A stretch of DNA of 64,000 nucleotides from Candidatus Aegiribacteria sp. (lineage in GTDB: Bacteria; Fermentibacterota; Fermentibacteria; Fermentibacterales; JCC-6), in assembly GCA_013138965.1 (NCBI GenBank), contig WTBT01000048.1:1-64000 (forward strand), written 5' to 3'. The position numbers were made by a program, and so were the translations under genes. Of this stretch, positions 53,381 through 62,333 are shown in pieces. The notes under the pieces were generated by a model. The model searched no databases. It saw only the letters and a list, made by a program, of their open reading frames with translations, and had not been told where the DNA came from. Each line of letters begins with the position of its first letter. Position 1 is the stretch's first letter.

Positions 53381-54366
53381 AACCCCCTCCTCTCCAGGAT
53401 TATGGCAGCGGTAAAAAACAGAAGAGCAGATAGAAGGAAATACTGATACCTTCGAGTTCTGGAAGAACCGCCAGTTGCCAGTTCGCTGTTCTCAGCTGAA
53501 ATATGTTCCAGAAAAGTCTTCACAACTGAAATGAGATCATCTGTTCCGGATAGTCGTACGTAAACACCCCCCGTTTTCTCAGCCAGTTCCCGGAGTGATC
53601 CCTCTTCCAGTGAAGTTCTGACGGTATCTTCCTGAGCATCAAGAAGGAGTCCCCCCTCTTCATTGGGGATTGGAACTTCGATGGGGCCGCCGACTCCAAC
53701 GGTTATCAGGTTCATACCATGATGGTTCGCCTCTTCCACTGCGCTTTCAGTGGCATAATCGTGAAAACCTCCATCGCTGAATATTATCCCCAGGCTGGCT
53801 TCAAGATCCATCTTCGGAAGTGTAGAGACCATCAGATTTACCATATCACCGAGCTTGGTGCCTGGAATAATGTCGGTGCTGCTCCATACATTGTCCGGCA
53901 GCCGGTTCATCAGAAATTCCCTGTCAAGAGTAAGGGGTGACGCAAGCCTGGATGAACCGGAAAAAACAACAAGAGCGATGCGTACATCGATAAGTTCTTC
54001 TGCAAGCCTCCTTACCTCGCTGGCAGCTCTGGCTATCCTTGATGGCATTTCATCCATGGAAGCCATGGATTGAGATACATCGAGAGCTATTACAAGGTTC
54101 TTGCTTCCCGTTGATGTAATCGCCGATGACCTGCCCCAGGTGGGGCTGCTGAGAGCTGTTATTGAAAGAGCCAGAGCTGTAATCCAGAGGATTCTGGAGA
54201 GAAGCCTGAGAGGTGGAGGAGTTATTTTAACCCTTTCCCACAGAACAGGCCTTACGAACAGTCTGAGAAGCTTAAGCTCAGTGTTATGCCATTTTACCCG
54301 TAACCACCAGTATATAGGGATGAAAAGCAGCAGAAGCAGGAAGAAAGGATACTGAAAACCCATCAA
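53377..54366 (-). CDS. BatB-like VWA-domain membrane protein
   Basis: 329 residues. Two N-terminal membrane helices (FFLLLLLFIPIYWWL; ILWITALALSITAL), a von Willebrand A domain with MIDAS motif DVSQSMAS, Thr in TSTLP/DIIPGTKLG region and Asp in FSDGGFHD, and one C-terminal helix (YFLLSALLFFTAAIIL). The VWA domain faces the periplasm and binds a divalent ion. Overlaps BatA and BatC genes by four bases each. Confidence 0.88.
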   Translation of the reverse strand: MMGFQYPFFLLLLLFIPIYWWLRVKWHNTELKLLRLFVRPVLWERVKITPPPLRLLSRILWITALALSITALSSPTWGRSSAITSTGSKNLVIALDVSQSMASMDEMPSRIARAASEVRRLAEELIDVRIALVVFSGSSRLASPLTLDREFLMNRLPDNVWSSTDIIPGTKLGDMVNLMVSTLPKMDLEASLGIIFSDGGFHDYATESAVEEANHHGMNLITVGVGGPIEVPIPNEEGGLLLDAQEDTVRTSLEEGSLRELAEKTGGVYVRLSGTDDLISVVKTFLEHISAENSELATGGSSRTRRYQYFLLSALLFFTAAIILERRGL

Positions 54367-55301
54367 TCACCTACTACTTTGAAGAATCTGTATTTCATAA
54401 CGTTCGATATCAGCATGAGAATCATGCCTGAAATAAGGAAAAACATGTAGGAATCCCTGTAAACGAAAAGTCCTTCTGCAGGCAGTGTTGAAGCCTCAAG
54501 GGAGTCAATAGATGAATAAACCTCATCAAGCTGCTCTGGAGATTCGACGTTGAACAGCCTTCCGCCGTTCAGTTCCGCGATATATGAGAGGGTTTCTATG
54601 TCCAGTCCAAGACCGTTTTCCGATAAGGGCTTTCCGATAGCCACGGTGTAAACCCTCAGACTGTCTCCATGTATTGTATTGATCGCCCGGGCAACAGTTA
54701 TTGGATCCACCTGGCTGGAGGTGTCCTCTCCGTCGGAGATGAGCACGACAACTCTTCTTGATGTCTGTGAATAATTGAAGCCCTTCGCGGCAACCGCCAG
54801 ACCGGCTCCTATGCTGGTGCCGTCTGGAAGTGTTCCCAGTTCCGCGTTCTGAATGAATCGCTCCAGTATGGCGTGATCGAAGGTTGGCGGACAGAGCGTT
54901 CTGGGCTGGTCGGCATAGATAACCAGCCCTATTCTGTCGTTGGGCCTGCCATCTATGAAGGTCAGGGCTGCCTTCTTAGCCGCCGCAAGGCGGCTTGGGT
55001 AGTAATCTGTCTGATCCATGCTGCCGGAAACATCAAGTGTTATGATGATATCCAACCCTTCACCGGCTTCCGGAAGACGTTCAAAACCCTGCTGAGGTCT
55101 GGCCAGCGCAATGCAGAGAAGCGCGATCCCGGTCCATTGAAGCAGAACCGCTGTTCCGGAGCCGGGAGACCCGGAAACGGACTGGAATGAGAATGGTCCG
55201 CTGTAAGTTTGTGATGTCACCTTACGTTTGCGAGATAACAGAAAAGTGAGTGTGAGAAATACAGGGAAAGCCAGGAGGGCCGGGAGGAACTGGAAACTCA
55301 T
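54363..55301 (-). CDS. BatA-like VWA-domain membrane protein
   Basis: 312 residues from ATG 55301, chosen because it overlaps the preceding stop (ATGA) and starts right before the first membrane helix (LLAFPVFLTLTFLLS). VWA domain with MIDAS DVSGSMDQ, TDYYPSRLAAAKKAA, GTSIGAG and LISDGEDTSS, then a C-terminal helix (MFFLISGMILMLIS). Full MIDAS residues are present. Together with BatB it forms the core of the Bat complex. Confidence 0.9.
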   Translation of the reverse strand: MSFQFLPALLAFPVFLTLTFLLSRKRKVTSQTYSGPFSFQSVSGSPGSGTAVLLQWTGIALLCIALARPQQGFERLPEAGEGLDIIITLDVSGSMDQTDYYPSRLAAAKKAALTFIDGRPNDRIGLVIYADQPRTLCPPTFDHAILERFIQNAELGTLPDGTSIGAGLAVAAKGFNYSQTSRRVVVLISDGEDTSSQVDPITVARAINTIHGDSLRVYTVAIGKPLSENGLGLDIETLSYIAELNGGRLFNVESPEQLDEVYSSIDSLEASTLPAEGLFVYRDSYMFFLISGMILMLISNVMKYRFFKVVGD

Positions 55302-56161
55302 TGCCTGTGCCACTCCTCTCTGAGGGTAAGGAGCTTTGACGTAAATTTTCTTGCTCTTTCCCGTGATCCGCCCCATGAGGCGTATCTCTGAAGCGTTATC
55401 TCCCTGGTAAGCTCTGCTGCGTTATTGGTGAATTTCCTGCCATTTTTTTCTTTTGCAAGCTGTCTTCTGATCTGGCGCCATGTATAAGCTCTGCTTGAAA
55501 TACCGAACCTGATGGCAACAGTATCCCTGAGAAGCCGGTCAACATCCATGTAATACTCAGGCCACCTGCCCTCGACGAAAGCCTTTGAATTAAGAAGAGC
55601 CTGAACTTCATCAAGAGGAGACAGGGATTTCCTAAATACGGAAGGATCATCAACAGACGGAAGTTTATTGCGCCTTCTATGGATGAACCAGACCAGAAGC
55701 GCAGTAAGAACTGCAGCCACCGATAGAATGAGTGGAAGAAGCAACCCGTTCGACGGGGTTCTTCCCCACCTCTCCCAGAAGCTGTGCCTGTGAAGATAAT
55801 CCTGAGGTAATCCGGGAGGAATAGTGTGAACCAGAGGCGCCGGGAACACCGGAACGATCCATGTTGTATCGGGGATTGTTCTGGTAACTACAACAACAGG
55901 CGGAGGAAATTCTTTTTCCACTTCCAGCGTATCGGAAACAGCGTATACGGGGGGCAGAATAAGCGTGTCCAGTACCATTGGAATTATCGTAATACTGTCA
56001 CCCCGCTGCTCCAGCAGAACGAAATCATCGGTTACTTCAAAGGGCCTGGGTACATAGCCTTCGGGAATGGAATAATCAATTGTAACCGGTACCCCCAGAG
56101 AGCATTGAAGCGTTTCGATCCCTGAAGTCAGAAGGAATATGCTCAGCACTCCCAAAATCAT
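55298..56161 (-). CDS. Bat-operon membrane protein (between DUF58 and BatA)
   Basis: 287 residues: signal peptide or N-terminal helix (ILGVLSIFLLTSG), a periplasmic beta domain with Pro-rich parts (FPPPVVVVTRTIPDTT), one membrane helix near residue 145 (LLLPLILSVAAVLTALLVWF), and a cytoplasmic helical domain (LDEVQALLNSKAFVEG, YMDVDRLLRDTVAIRFG). This matches the plan of the DUF4381-like or BatD-tail proteins found at this place in Bat operons. Both ends overlap neighbours by four bases. Confidence 0.65.
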   Translation of the reverse strand: MILGVLSIFLLTSGIETLQCSLGVPVTIDYSIPEGYVPRPFEVTDDFVLLEQRGDSITIIPMVLDTLILPPVYAVSDTLEVEKEFPPPVVVVTRTIPDTTWIVPVFPAPLVHTIPPGLPQDYLHRHSFWERWGRTPSNGLLLPLILSVAAVLTALLVWFIHRRRNKLPSVDDPSVFRKSLSPLDEVQALLNSKAFVEGRWPEYYMDVDRLLRDTVAIRFGISSRAYTWRQIRRQLAKEKNGRKFTNNAAELTREITLQRYASWGGSRERARKFTSKLLTLREEWHRQ

Positions 56162-57042
56162 CGACGTCTCCGTTTTTTCCTCAATTCAAAGAACCTGCGC
56201 AGAGGAAGAACAAGGTTGTCTGATGTGGAAATGCTCACAAGGTCCAGTCTGTTCTCCCGGCACAGCTCTTCCCTGGCCTTCTGAACCATGCGGACATTAT
56301 CCGCGAACTTCCTTCTCCAACTCCGGGAACTCGTATTTACGACCTTCTCGCTGCCCGTCTCGGGATCTCTGAACCTAACTCTTCCCATCATGGGGAGATG
56401 CAGTTCTCTTGGATCAAATACGTGTATTCCCACAACGTCGTGTTTCTGAACAGCAGCTTTCAGGAGCCTGCTGCCCGAAGGGAAGGCAAAATCGCTTATT
56501 ATGAAAATCAGGGCTCGTCTTTTCATCAGTCTGCCCATGTATTTCAATGCGTTGTCAAGATCTGCATGGGCTTGTATGTCGGGTACCTGGAGTATACTGC
56601 GAACAAGACCCAGGGCATGCTTTCTTCCTTTTTCCGGCGGGATATAGTTATGAACTTTATCGGAGAATGTAAGCATTCCGATCCTGTCATTACTCTCCGA
56701 AGCGGAAAGAGCCAGAACCGCGGCAACTTCGGCAACTCTCTCAGCTTTTGTCAGATTCAGCGAACCAAAACGGAGGCTCCCGGAAAGGTCAACGACCAGA
56801 AGCACCATGAGCTCTCTTTCCTCGGTGAATACTTTAACGAAAGGAGTTCTGGTTCGTGCATATACGTTCCAATCGATCCTTTTGGGGTCATCACCTTCCG
56901 CGTATGGACGAAGATCGGAAAACTCCATTCCATGCCCGTGGAATATGGAAGTGTAATCACCACCTGCCAGCTGCGCCACAAGCTTTCTTGTACGAAGCTC
57001 TATCCTTCTGACACGATTGAACAGCGAGTGTACGTTTTCCAT
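56158..57042 (-). CDS. DUF58 protein of the MoxR/Bat system
   Basis: 294 residues. DUF58 signature: GMEFSDLRPYAEGDDPKRID followed by WNVYARTRTPFVKVF, then a VWA-like fold with DLSGSLRFGS. It has no membrane helix. In many genomes DUF58, MoxR and the Bat proteins form one operon and are thought to cooperate as an AAA+/VWA chaperone-like system. 13 bases after moxR. Confidence 0.92.
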   Translation of the reverse strand: MENVHSLFNRVRRIELRTRKLVAQLAGGDYTSIFHGHGMEFSDLRPYAEGDDPKRIDWNVYARTRTPFVKVFTEERELMVLLVVDLSGSLRFGSLNLTKAERVAEVAAVLALSASESNDRIGMLTFSDKVHNYIPPEKGRKHALGLVRSILQVPDIQAHADLDNALKYMGRLMKRRALIFIISDFAFPSGSRLLKAAVQKHDVVGIHVFDPRELHLPMMGRVRFRDPETGSEKVVNTSSRSWRRKFADNVRMVQKAREELCRENRLDLVSISTSDNLVLPLRRFFELRKKRRRR

Positions 57043-57055
57043 GATTGCAATTCGG

Positions 57056-58048
57056 TTATTTAACCGGGATCCTGTTCATAATTCTGTCCAGTATTTCCTC
57101 AACACCGATTTCTTCAGCTTCCGCCTCAAAGGAAAGGATTATTCGGTGGCGAAGAACGTCGTGCACCACTTCCTTAACAATCGCGGGTTCCACGAATGAC
57201 TGACCGTACAGAAGAGCTCTGGCTCTCGATGCCGCAAGAAGGCCGAGAGAACCCCTCGGGCTGGCTCCCACTGAGATAAGATCCTCCAGATCCTTCAGTC
57301 CTGCCTGCCTGGGATGACGGGTAGCAGCTGTGAGCCTTACCATGTAGTCCATGACCACATCTTCCACCAGTACCTTCGCAGCAAGTTGCTGAAGTTCAAT
57401 AACATCGTCTGTGCTCATGACAGGTTCTACCGATGGAACCGGTTTTCCTCCGATTCTCTTGAGTATCTCAATCTCCTCTTCGGATGTGGGATAATCAACC
57501 TTCAGTTTCATTAAAAACCTGTCCACCTGGGCTTCAGGAAGAGGATATGTGCCTTCCTGCTCTATGGGATTCTGTGTCGCCATTACAAAGAAGGGAGAAG
57601 GAAGATGATGGGTTTCGCCTCCGAAGGTAACCTGACGTTCCTGCATCGCTTCAAGAAGTGCGCTCTGTACCTTCGCGGGTGCCCTGTTGATTTCGTCGGC
57701 AAGGATGAACTGAGCGAAAATCGGTCCTTTTCTGGCTTCGAATGTACTCGTTTGTGGTTTGAATATCATCGTTCCCGTAATATCCGTTGGAAGAAGGTCC
57801 GGGGTGAACTGCAGCCTTGAAAATGTAGCACTGACGCATTTCGAGAGGGTTCTTGCAGCAAGAGTCTTTGCAAGTCCCGGAACACCCTCGATCAGAACGT
57901 GTCCGTCACAGAGCATCGCAGTTATAAGACCGAGACGAAGTTCTTCCTGTCCGACAATAACACTGGAAAACCTTGACTTAAGGCTATCCAGAAGAGGTTT
58001 TGTGGACGAAATGCACTTTTCAAGTTCTTCAACCTGTTCTCTGGGCAT
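57056..58048 (-). CDS. MoxR-type AAA+ ATPase
   Basis: 330 residues. Walker A EGVPGLAKTLAAR, Walker B FILADEINRAPAKVQ, sensor-1 MATQNPIEQEGTYPLPEAQ, arginine-finger region VDRFLMKLKVDYP, sensor-2 SPRGSLGLLAASRA. All are hallmark MoxR features. Its start overlaps the 3' end of the phosphohexomutase gene by 20 bases, so it is part of the same transcript. Confidence 0.95.
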   Translation of the reverse strand: MPREQVEELEKCISSTKPLLDSLKSRFSSVIVGQEELRLGLITAMLCDGHVLIEGVPGLAKTLAARTLSKCVSATFSRLQFTPDLLPTDITGTMIFKPQTSTFEARKGPIFAQFILADEINRAPAKVQSALLEAMQERQVTFGGETHHLPSPFFVMATQNPIEQEGTYPLPEAQVDRFLMKLKVDYPTSEEEIEILKRIGGKPVPSVEPVMSTDDVIELQQLAAKVLVEDVVMDYMVRLTAATRHPRQAGLKDLEDLISVGASPRGSLGLLAASRARALLYGQSFVEPAIVKEVVHDVLRHRIILSFEAEAEEIGVEEILDRIMNRIPVK

Positions 58049-59399
58049 CTATTTCCCTCCTGGCTTTTCTGATGAAATTTCTTGTTGTGTGTTCATAGTC
58101 CTGAAGCCTCTTTTGAGTTCCAGCTTCAAATCTCATAACCAGAACGGGCTGAGTATTGGATGCCCTTACAAGGCCCCAGCCATCAGGGAACGTGATCCTG
58201 GCGCCATCGGTTGTATTTACAGTAAAATTCTCCCTTAAAAGGAGCTCAGTTACCTTCCTTACAAGCGCGAATTTTCTATTGTCATCGCAGTCTTCCCTTA
58301 TCTCAGGAGTAGAGAATACCTCTGGAAGATCCTGAAGGTGACTGTGCAGCGGTGTGCTGCCGGAAGCGATAATCTCGATAAGTCTTAAAGCCGCATAAAG
58401 GGCATCATCGTAACCGTAGTAACGATCTCTGAAAAAGATGTGGCCGCTCATTTCTCCCGCAAGGAGCGCATTTTTCTCAATCATTTCCTTTTTAATGATG
58501 GAATGCCCGGTTGGAGACATGACCGCTTTTCCTCCAGCTTTTTCAATTTCAGAAAAGAAAAGTCTTGAAGCCTTAACTTCTGAAATAACCGTTGCCCCCG
58601 GATTATGCCTCAGCAGCGCTCTCGCAAGGATTATCAGTATCATATCTCCACGGATGACGTCTCCCCTGTCGTCTATTACTCCCAGACGGTCGGCATCTCC
58701 ATCGAAGGCGAAACCTATGTCGGCTCTTTCCCTTATAACTGTCTCTCTGAGGTCCGAGAGGTTTTCCTCTACGGTTGGATCGGGGTGATGATTGGGAAAG
58801 TCGCCGTTCATATCGCAGTAGAGGGGAATTACACGGCAACCCAGATTTCTCAGAATCTCAACGGCTGTATCGCCGCCGGTTCCATTCCCGGCATCAACTA
58901 CAACTTTGAGTGACCTGTCAAGCGAAAATTCCCCCAGAAGCCTTTGCAGGTATGGTTTCCTTACTGAAACCTTGCGAGTAGAGGAATCCTGGGATACATC
59001 AACGGAATCGGGGACGTTTTCCATTTGCCTTGCGAGATTCTGAATGGAATCACCATATATTGTATCATGTCCGAACAATATTTTGAAGCCGTTGTATTCC
59101 GGGGGATTGTGGCTGCCGGTAATCATCACTGTAACATCAGGATTGAGGGTGTACGCGGCAAAATAAGTCATCGGTGTGGTCTGTACTCCAAGATCGATAA
59201 CATCGCATCCTGCCGAATGAATACCATCGGCAAGCCATTCCATCAACATGGATCCGGACTTTCGACAGTCCCTGCCAACAGCGATACGTTTTTGCGCAAT
59301 TGAACCGAGTGCCCTGCCAAGTCTGACAATAGTGCTTCTGTCAAGATCATCAGGGAATATGCCCCTGATGTCATATTTTCTAAAAATGCTGCTTTTCAT
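58029..59399 (-). CDS. phosphomannomutase/phosphoglucomutase
   Basis: Interconverts hexose 6- and 1-phosphates for sugar nucleotides. 456 residues with all four domains: FRKYDIRGIFP at the start, phosphoserine loop ITGSHNPPEYNG, metal loop FAFDGDADRLGV, sugar loop GEMSGHIFF, and phosphate-binding RASNTQPVLVMRFEA at the end. AlgC-type, so it may act on both mannose and glucose phosphates; the product could feed the wall or rhamnose pathways. It overlaps the degenerate kinase gene by four bases. Confidence 0.94.
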   Translation of the reverse strand: MKSSIFRKYDIRGIFPDDLDRSTIVRLGRALGSIAQKRIAVGRDCRKSGSMLMEWLADGIHSAGCDVIDLGVQTTPMTYFAAYTLNPDVTVMITGSHNPPEYNGFKILFGHDTIYGDSIQNLARQMENVPDSVDVSQDSSTRKVSVRKPYLQRLLGEFSLDRSLKVVVDAGNGTGGDTAVEILRNLGCRVIPLYCDMNGDFPNHHPDPTVEENLSDLRETVIRERADIGFAFDGDADRLGVIDDRGDVIRGDMILIILARALLRHNPGATVISEVKASRLFFSEIEKAGGKAVMSPTGHSIIKKEMIEKNALLAGEMSGHIFFRDRYYGYDDALYAALRLIEIIASGSTPLHSHLQDLPEVFSTPEIREDCDDNRKFALVRKVTELLLRENFTVNTTDGARITFPDGWGLVRASNTQPVLVMRFEAGTQKRLQDYEHTTRNFIRKARREIDAQRTG

Positions 59400-60202
59400 T
59401 CATTATTCCTTAGGGTTTTCAACCCGGGAAGTTCAATGGCGTACCGGCCTGTGCCTGTCTCGCCGGTGAGCCATCCTCTGTGGGCACTGACTATCTGGCG
59501 GGCCAGTTCCACCTCGAAGGCGGATTGTTTTGCGTTGCTCTGCGTTTCACCCTTGTGTACGATTGTCAGTCTTACGGAATCGTATCCTCCGGTAAGCGTT
59601 ATGTGAATCATTGAGCCCGAAGTCATGATGCGTGATATCTCTGACAGAATATTATCAAGAGCATGCCTGAGATAATACCTGCTTCCGGAAACGAGAACGT
59701 TTTCATCAACTGATATCGCCAGAGATACTCCATGCGCTGCAAACAGTTCATTCCATTCGTTGAGGGTTTCAAACAGCAGTTCATCAAGGGATACAACGGA
59801 TGATTCGGCGCCATCCGGGAATTGCGATTCATCCGTAAGGTCCATGTTCTCAAGGGTTGCCAGTTCCTTCATCACGTTCAGGAAATTCTCGATCTCCTCG
59901 ATCTCGGCAGTTAGTCTAGCAAGCTGTTCTTTCACAACCGGTGACCTGTCCAGAGGTTTTGAAAGTTCTATGGCTGTTTCCCGCACTGATTCCAGGGGTT
60001 TTCTCAGGGATACTCCGATCCGTGAGAGCATTTCCGATTTCAGCTTCTCCAGTTCATCAAGCTCTTCTTTAAACAAACTGAGTTTATTTCTCAGTTCCCC
60101 GATTTTTTTCTCGTACGTTATTTTGTTTCTTCTGTACATCTCCATGATCATGAGTATTCCCAGGAAGATAAGAAAAACAACATAGACAGGCAGGGTTATC
60201 AT
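59396..60202 (-). CDS. degenerate histidine-kinase-like membrane protein
   Basis: 268 residues. One N-terminal membrane helix (VYVVFLIFLGILMIMEM), a coiled coil (residues ~28-60), then a HisKA-like segment in which SHELRTPL is replaced by GVSLRKPL, so the phospho-accepting His is missing. An N-box-like segment HALDNILSEIS remains, but the D/F/G boxes of the ATPase domain are not recognisable (LTIVHKGETQ, TGTGRYAIELP). It probably acts as a scaffold or a sensor without kinase activity. First gene of the pgm-moxR-Bat run. Confidence 0.65.
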   Translation of the reverse strand: MITLPVYVVFLIFLGILMIMEMYRRNKITYEKKIGELRNKLSLFKEELDELEKLKSEMLSRIGVSLRKPLESVRETAIELSKPLDRSPVVKEQLARLTAEIEEIENFLNVMKELATLENMDLTDESQFPDGAESSVVSLDELLFETLNEWNELFAAHGVSLAISVDENVLVSGSRYYLRHALDNILSEISRIMTSGSMIHITLTGGYDSVRLTIVHKGETQSNAKQSAFEVELARQIVSAHRGWLTGETGTGRYAIELPGLKTLRNNE

Positions 60203-60303
60203 GTCAGATCAGTTCCTCCAGATCCTTTAAATACGAGGATTTCTGAATCCGGCCGCGGAAAAGGGAGAACCCGGGGCTACAGACAGTATCCCGAGCATAT
60301 GCC

Positions 60304-60366
60304 AGGAGGCTGTCCGATAATGCAGCATCGGCATAAGGAACCATGCCCATTATCGGACAACCTCCT
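60304..60366. mobile_element. MITE-like element, short copy (63 bp)
   Basis: Ends AGGAGGCTGTCCGATAATG and the complement of AGGAGGTTGTCCGATAATG. Bases 60304-60343 are the exact reverse complement of 30828-30867 in the long copy. It is a near-perfect palindrome with a short centre and so can form a strong hairpin. Its right end provides the first two bases of the complement of the TAG stop codon of the TPR gene at 60365. Confidence 0.82.
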
Positions 60367-62302
60367 ACTGCAGTAAGTGCTGTACTTTAACCATTTCCGG
60401 ATCAAGCTTAGCGGCAGCCGCGAGTTCCTTTTCCGCTTGAGAATTCCGGCCTGTAGCTCTGTAAACGTCCGCTATGGCCAGATGGAATCCGACGGATGAT
60501 CTCAGATCTCCAGCTGTAGTTGAAAGTCCTTTTCTGAAGTGGTCTTCAGCCTCATCGTAGCGTTCCAGGTTAAGACAGCATCTTCCAAGCATTTCCCTTG
60601 CTTTCATCCTGAAATCGGGGCTTTTGAGAACCTGTTCGAACTCCGATAGAGATTCTCGGTACAGACCCATCTCCATGTATGCTATTCCAAGGTCGTAATG
60701 TGTGTTGAAATCGTCGACGGAGACTGCCGATTCTATACCCTCCTGAAACTCCCTGATAATACCTGCAAGTGCCTTTGCGGAGCTTCTGTCGAATTTTCGG
60801 TCGATATCAGCCAGGATCATGGCTATATCCGCGTAATTATCACTGTCGGCCAGGCCAGGTCTGATACCGTCCATGAGTGTTCTTGCCATCTCGAAGCTGG
60901 AATCCACAGAAACCGATTTCTCAAGCGCTGCCAGCGCTTCATGGGGACTGTCGTTGAGGAGGTAGGCTACAGCGAGCCTGTAGAAAGCTCTGGCCTGACC
61001 GTCTACGTCCATGGCATTTCTTATTCTTACAATCTCTTTTGCGGCGCTGAGGGATTCAGGACAGATGTCGAGCACACCCTCAAGCAGCTCGAATACCATG
61101 TATTCACGTTCATTTGCGCGGTAGATAGTACAGGCCCTGAGATACGAATCGATTGCCCCATAAAAATCACCGACTTCCAGGAGAAGATTACCAAGTTCGA
61201 CATAACCCAGCCCGTCCCCCCTTGATCTATCCAGATTACTCCTCATGTCTTCAACCTGAAGGGAAAGAGCCTCCTGAAGCTGTCCTGTGGAGACCAGGTT
61301 CATGCTTACGAGGATATTGCCTAACTTACGGTCGGGATCTGTATCTTTCTGGATATCAAGGGCTCTTAGAACGTCCGGGGCTTCAAGAAGCCCTTCCGCG
61401 ATGAAGTACTCACCGATCCTTTTTCTTTCAAGGGAGAAGGCCTCCTGCATTTCGTCATCATACCCAAGTGGTTCGATGAAGTCGGATTCATCAAATTCCA
61501 CTTCATCCATGACTGCTGAAGGAGGGGTTTTGTCAAGGGTTTTTACTTTGGCTTTCTTGATGCGCTTTTTCTCTGTTGGAGCTTTTATTTTCTCTTCCGG
61601 CATTTCTTCAGGAGGAGCTTTTATCTTTTCTGCAGGTTTCTCTTCAGGTGGAGTTTCGACCTTCTCGACAGGCTTCTTTTCTGGCGGTGGCGCCGGTGCT
61701 TGCCCGGGTTGGGTTGTGTCTTTTTTAAGCTTCTTATTGAGCTTCGTGAGCATCCGTTCAAGCTGGCCTGTTTCTTTCATGTTTCTGCTACGGGCAGTTT
61801 CAATCGCCTGTTTCAGTAAAACGGCATCCTCGTTCGCCGCGGCTACTTTGGCGAAGCGAATCACCCACTTGTCATCATCAGGGTCAAGTCTTGTCATGGC
61901 ATGGCATGACTGGAGTACAGGTGGTTCCTTGAGTGAAGGTTTTGATTTGAGGTACAGCAGGTATTCTTTCTTTGCTTCTTCGAAATTTTCCTGATTATCG
62001 TAGCTCAGCGCCTTGATGAAATGTGCTTCGGCGAATTCCGCATTCATTCTCAATGCTTTTCTTGCAACTGAAAGCGCAGCCGAATGAAGTCCGTTGATAC
62101 AGTAGAGCTGCCCCGCTTTTCCGAAGAGTTCAAGGGCTTCTTCAGCGCGATCGAGTTTCAGAAGTACGTCACCGAGGGTATTAAGTATTGAGGCTTCTTC
62201 AGGATTTTCGTTGATCATACGGTTCAGGACTTTTTCAGCGCTTTCGTATTTACCCTCCTGAAAAAGGTCCTGAACTTTCCGACGCTGTTCAATATCTATC
62301 AT
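60365..62302 (-). CDS. TPR protein with central GspE-N/MshEN-like domain
   Basis: 645 residues, no signal peptide. N-terminal TPRs (residues ~1-130; AEKVLNRMINENPEEASILN), a Lys/Pro/Glu-rich linker with repeated PPEEKPAEKI-type units (~200-260), a domain RKRIGEYFIAEGLLEAPDVL and LGNILVSMNLVSTGQLQEAL (~295-355) as in the N-terminus of type II secretion/pilus ATPases, then more TPRs. The role may be regulatory or linked to type IV pili or secretion, but no pilus genes are near. The stop codon TAG is formed at the border with the MITE, so the native C-terminus may be truncated. Confidence 0.8.
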   Translation of the reverse strand: MIDIEQRRKVQDLFQEGKYESAEKVLNRMINENPEEASILNTLGDVLLKLDRAEEALELFGKAGQLYCINGLHSAALSVARKALRMNAEFAEAHFIKALSYDNQENFEEAKKEYLLYLKSKPSLKEPPVLQSCHAMTRLDPDDDKWVIRFAKVAAANEDAVLLKQAIETARSRNMKETGQLERMLTKLNKKLKKDTTQPGQAPAPPPEKKPVEKVETPPEEKPAEKIKAPPEEMPEEKIKAPTEKKRIKKAKVKTLDKTPPSAVMDEVEFDESDFIEPLGYDDEMQEAFSLERKRIGEYFIAEGLLEAPDVLRALDIQKDTDPDRKLGNILVSMNLVSTGQLQEALSLQVEDMRSNLDRSRGDGLGYVELGNLLLEVGDFYGAIDSYLRACTIYRANEREYMVFELLEGVLDICPESLSAAKEIVRIRNAMDVDGQARAFYRLAVAYLLNDSPHEALAALEKSVSVDSSFEMARTLMDGIRPGLADSDNYADIAMILADIDRKFDRSSAKALAGIIREFQEGIESAVSVDDFNTHYDLGIAYMEMGLYRESLSEFEQVLKSPDFRMKAREMLGRCCLNLERYDEAEDHFRKGLSTTAGDLRSSVGFHLAIADVYRATGRNSQAEKELAAAAKLDPEMVKVQHLLQ

Positions 62303-62333
62303 TGTTCATCCTCTTGGTTGCACCGCATTGTTG

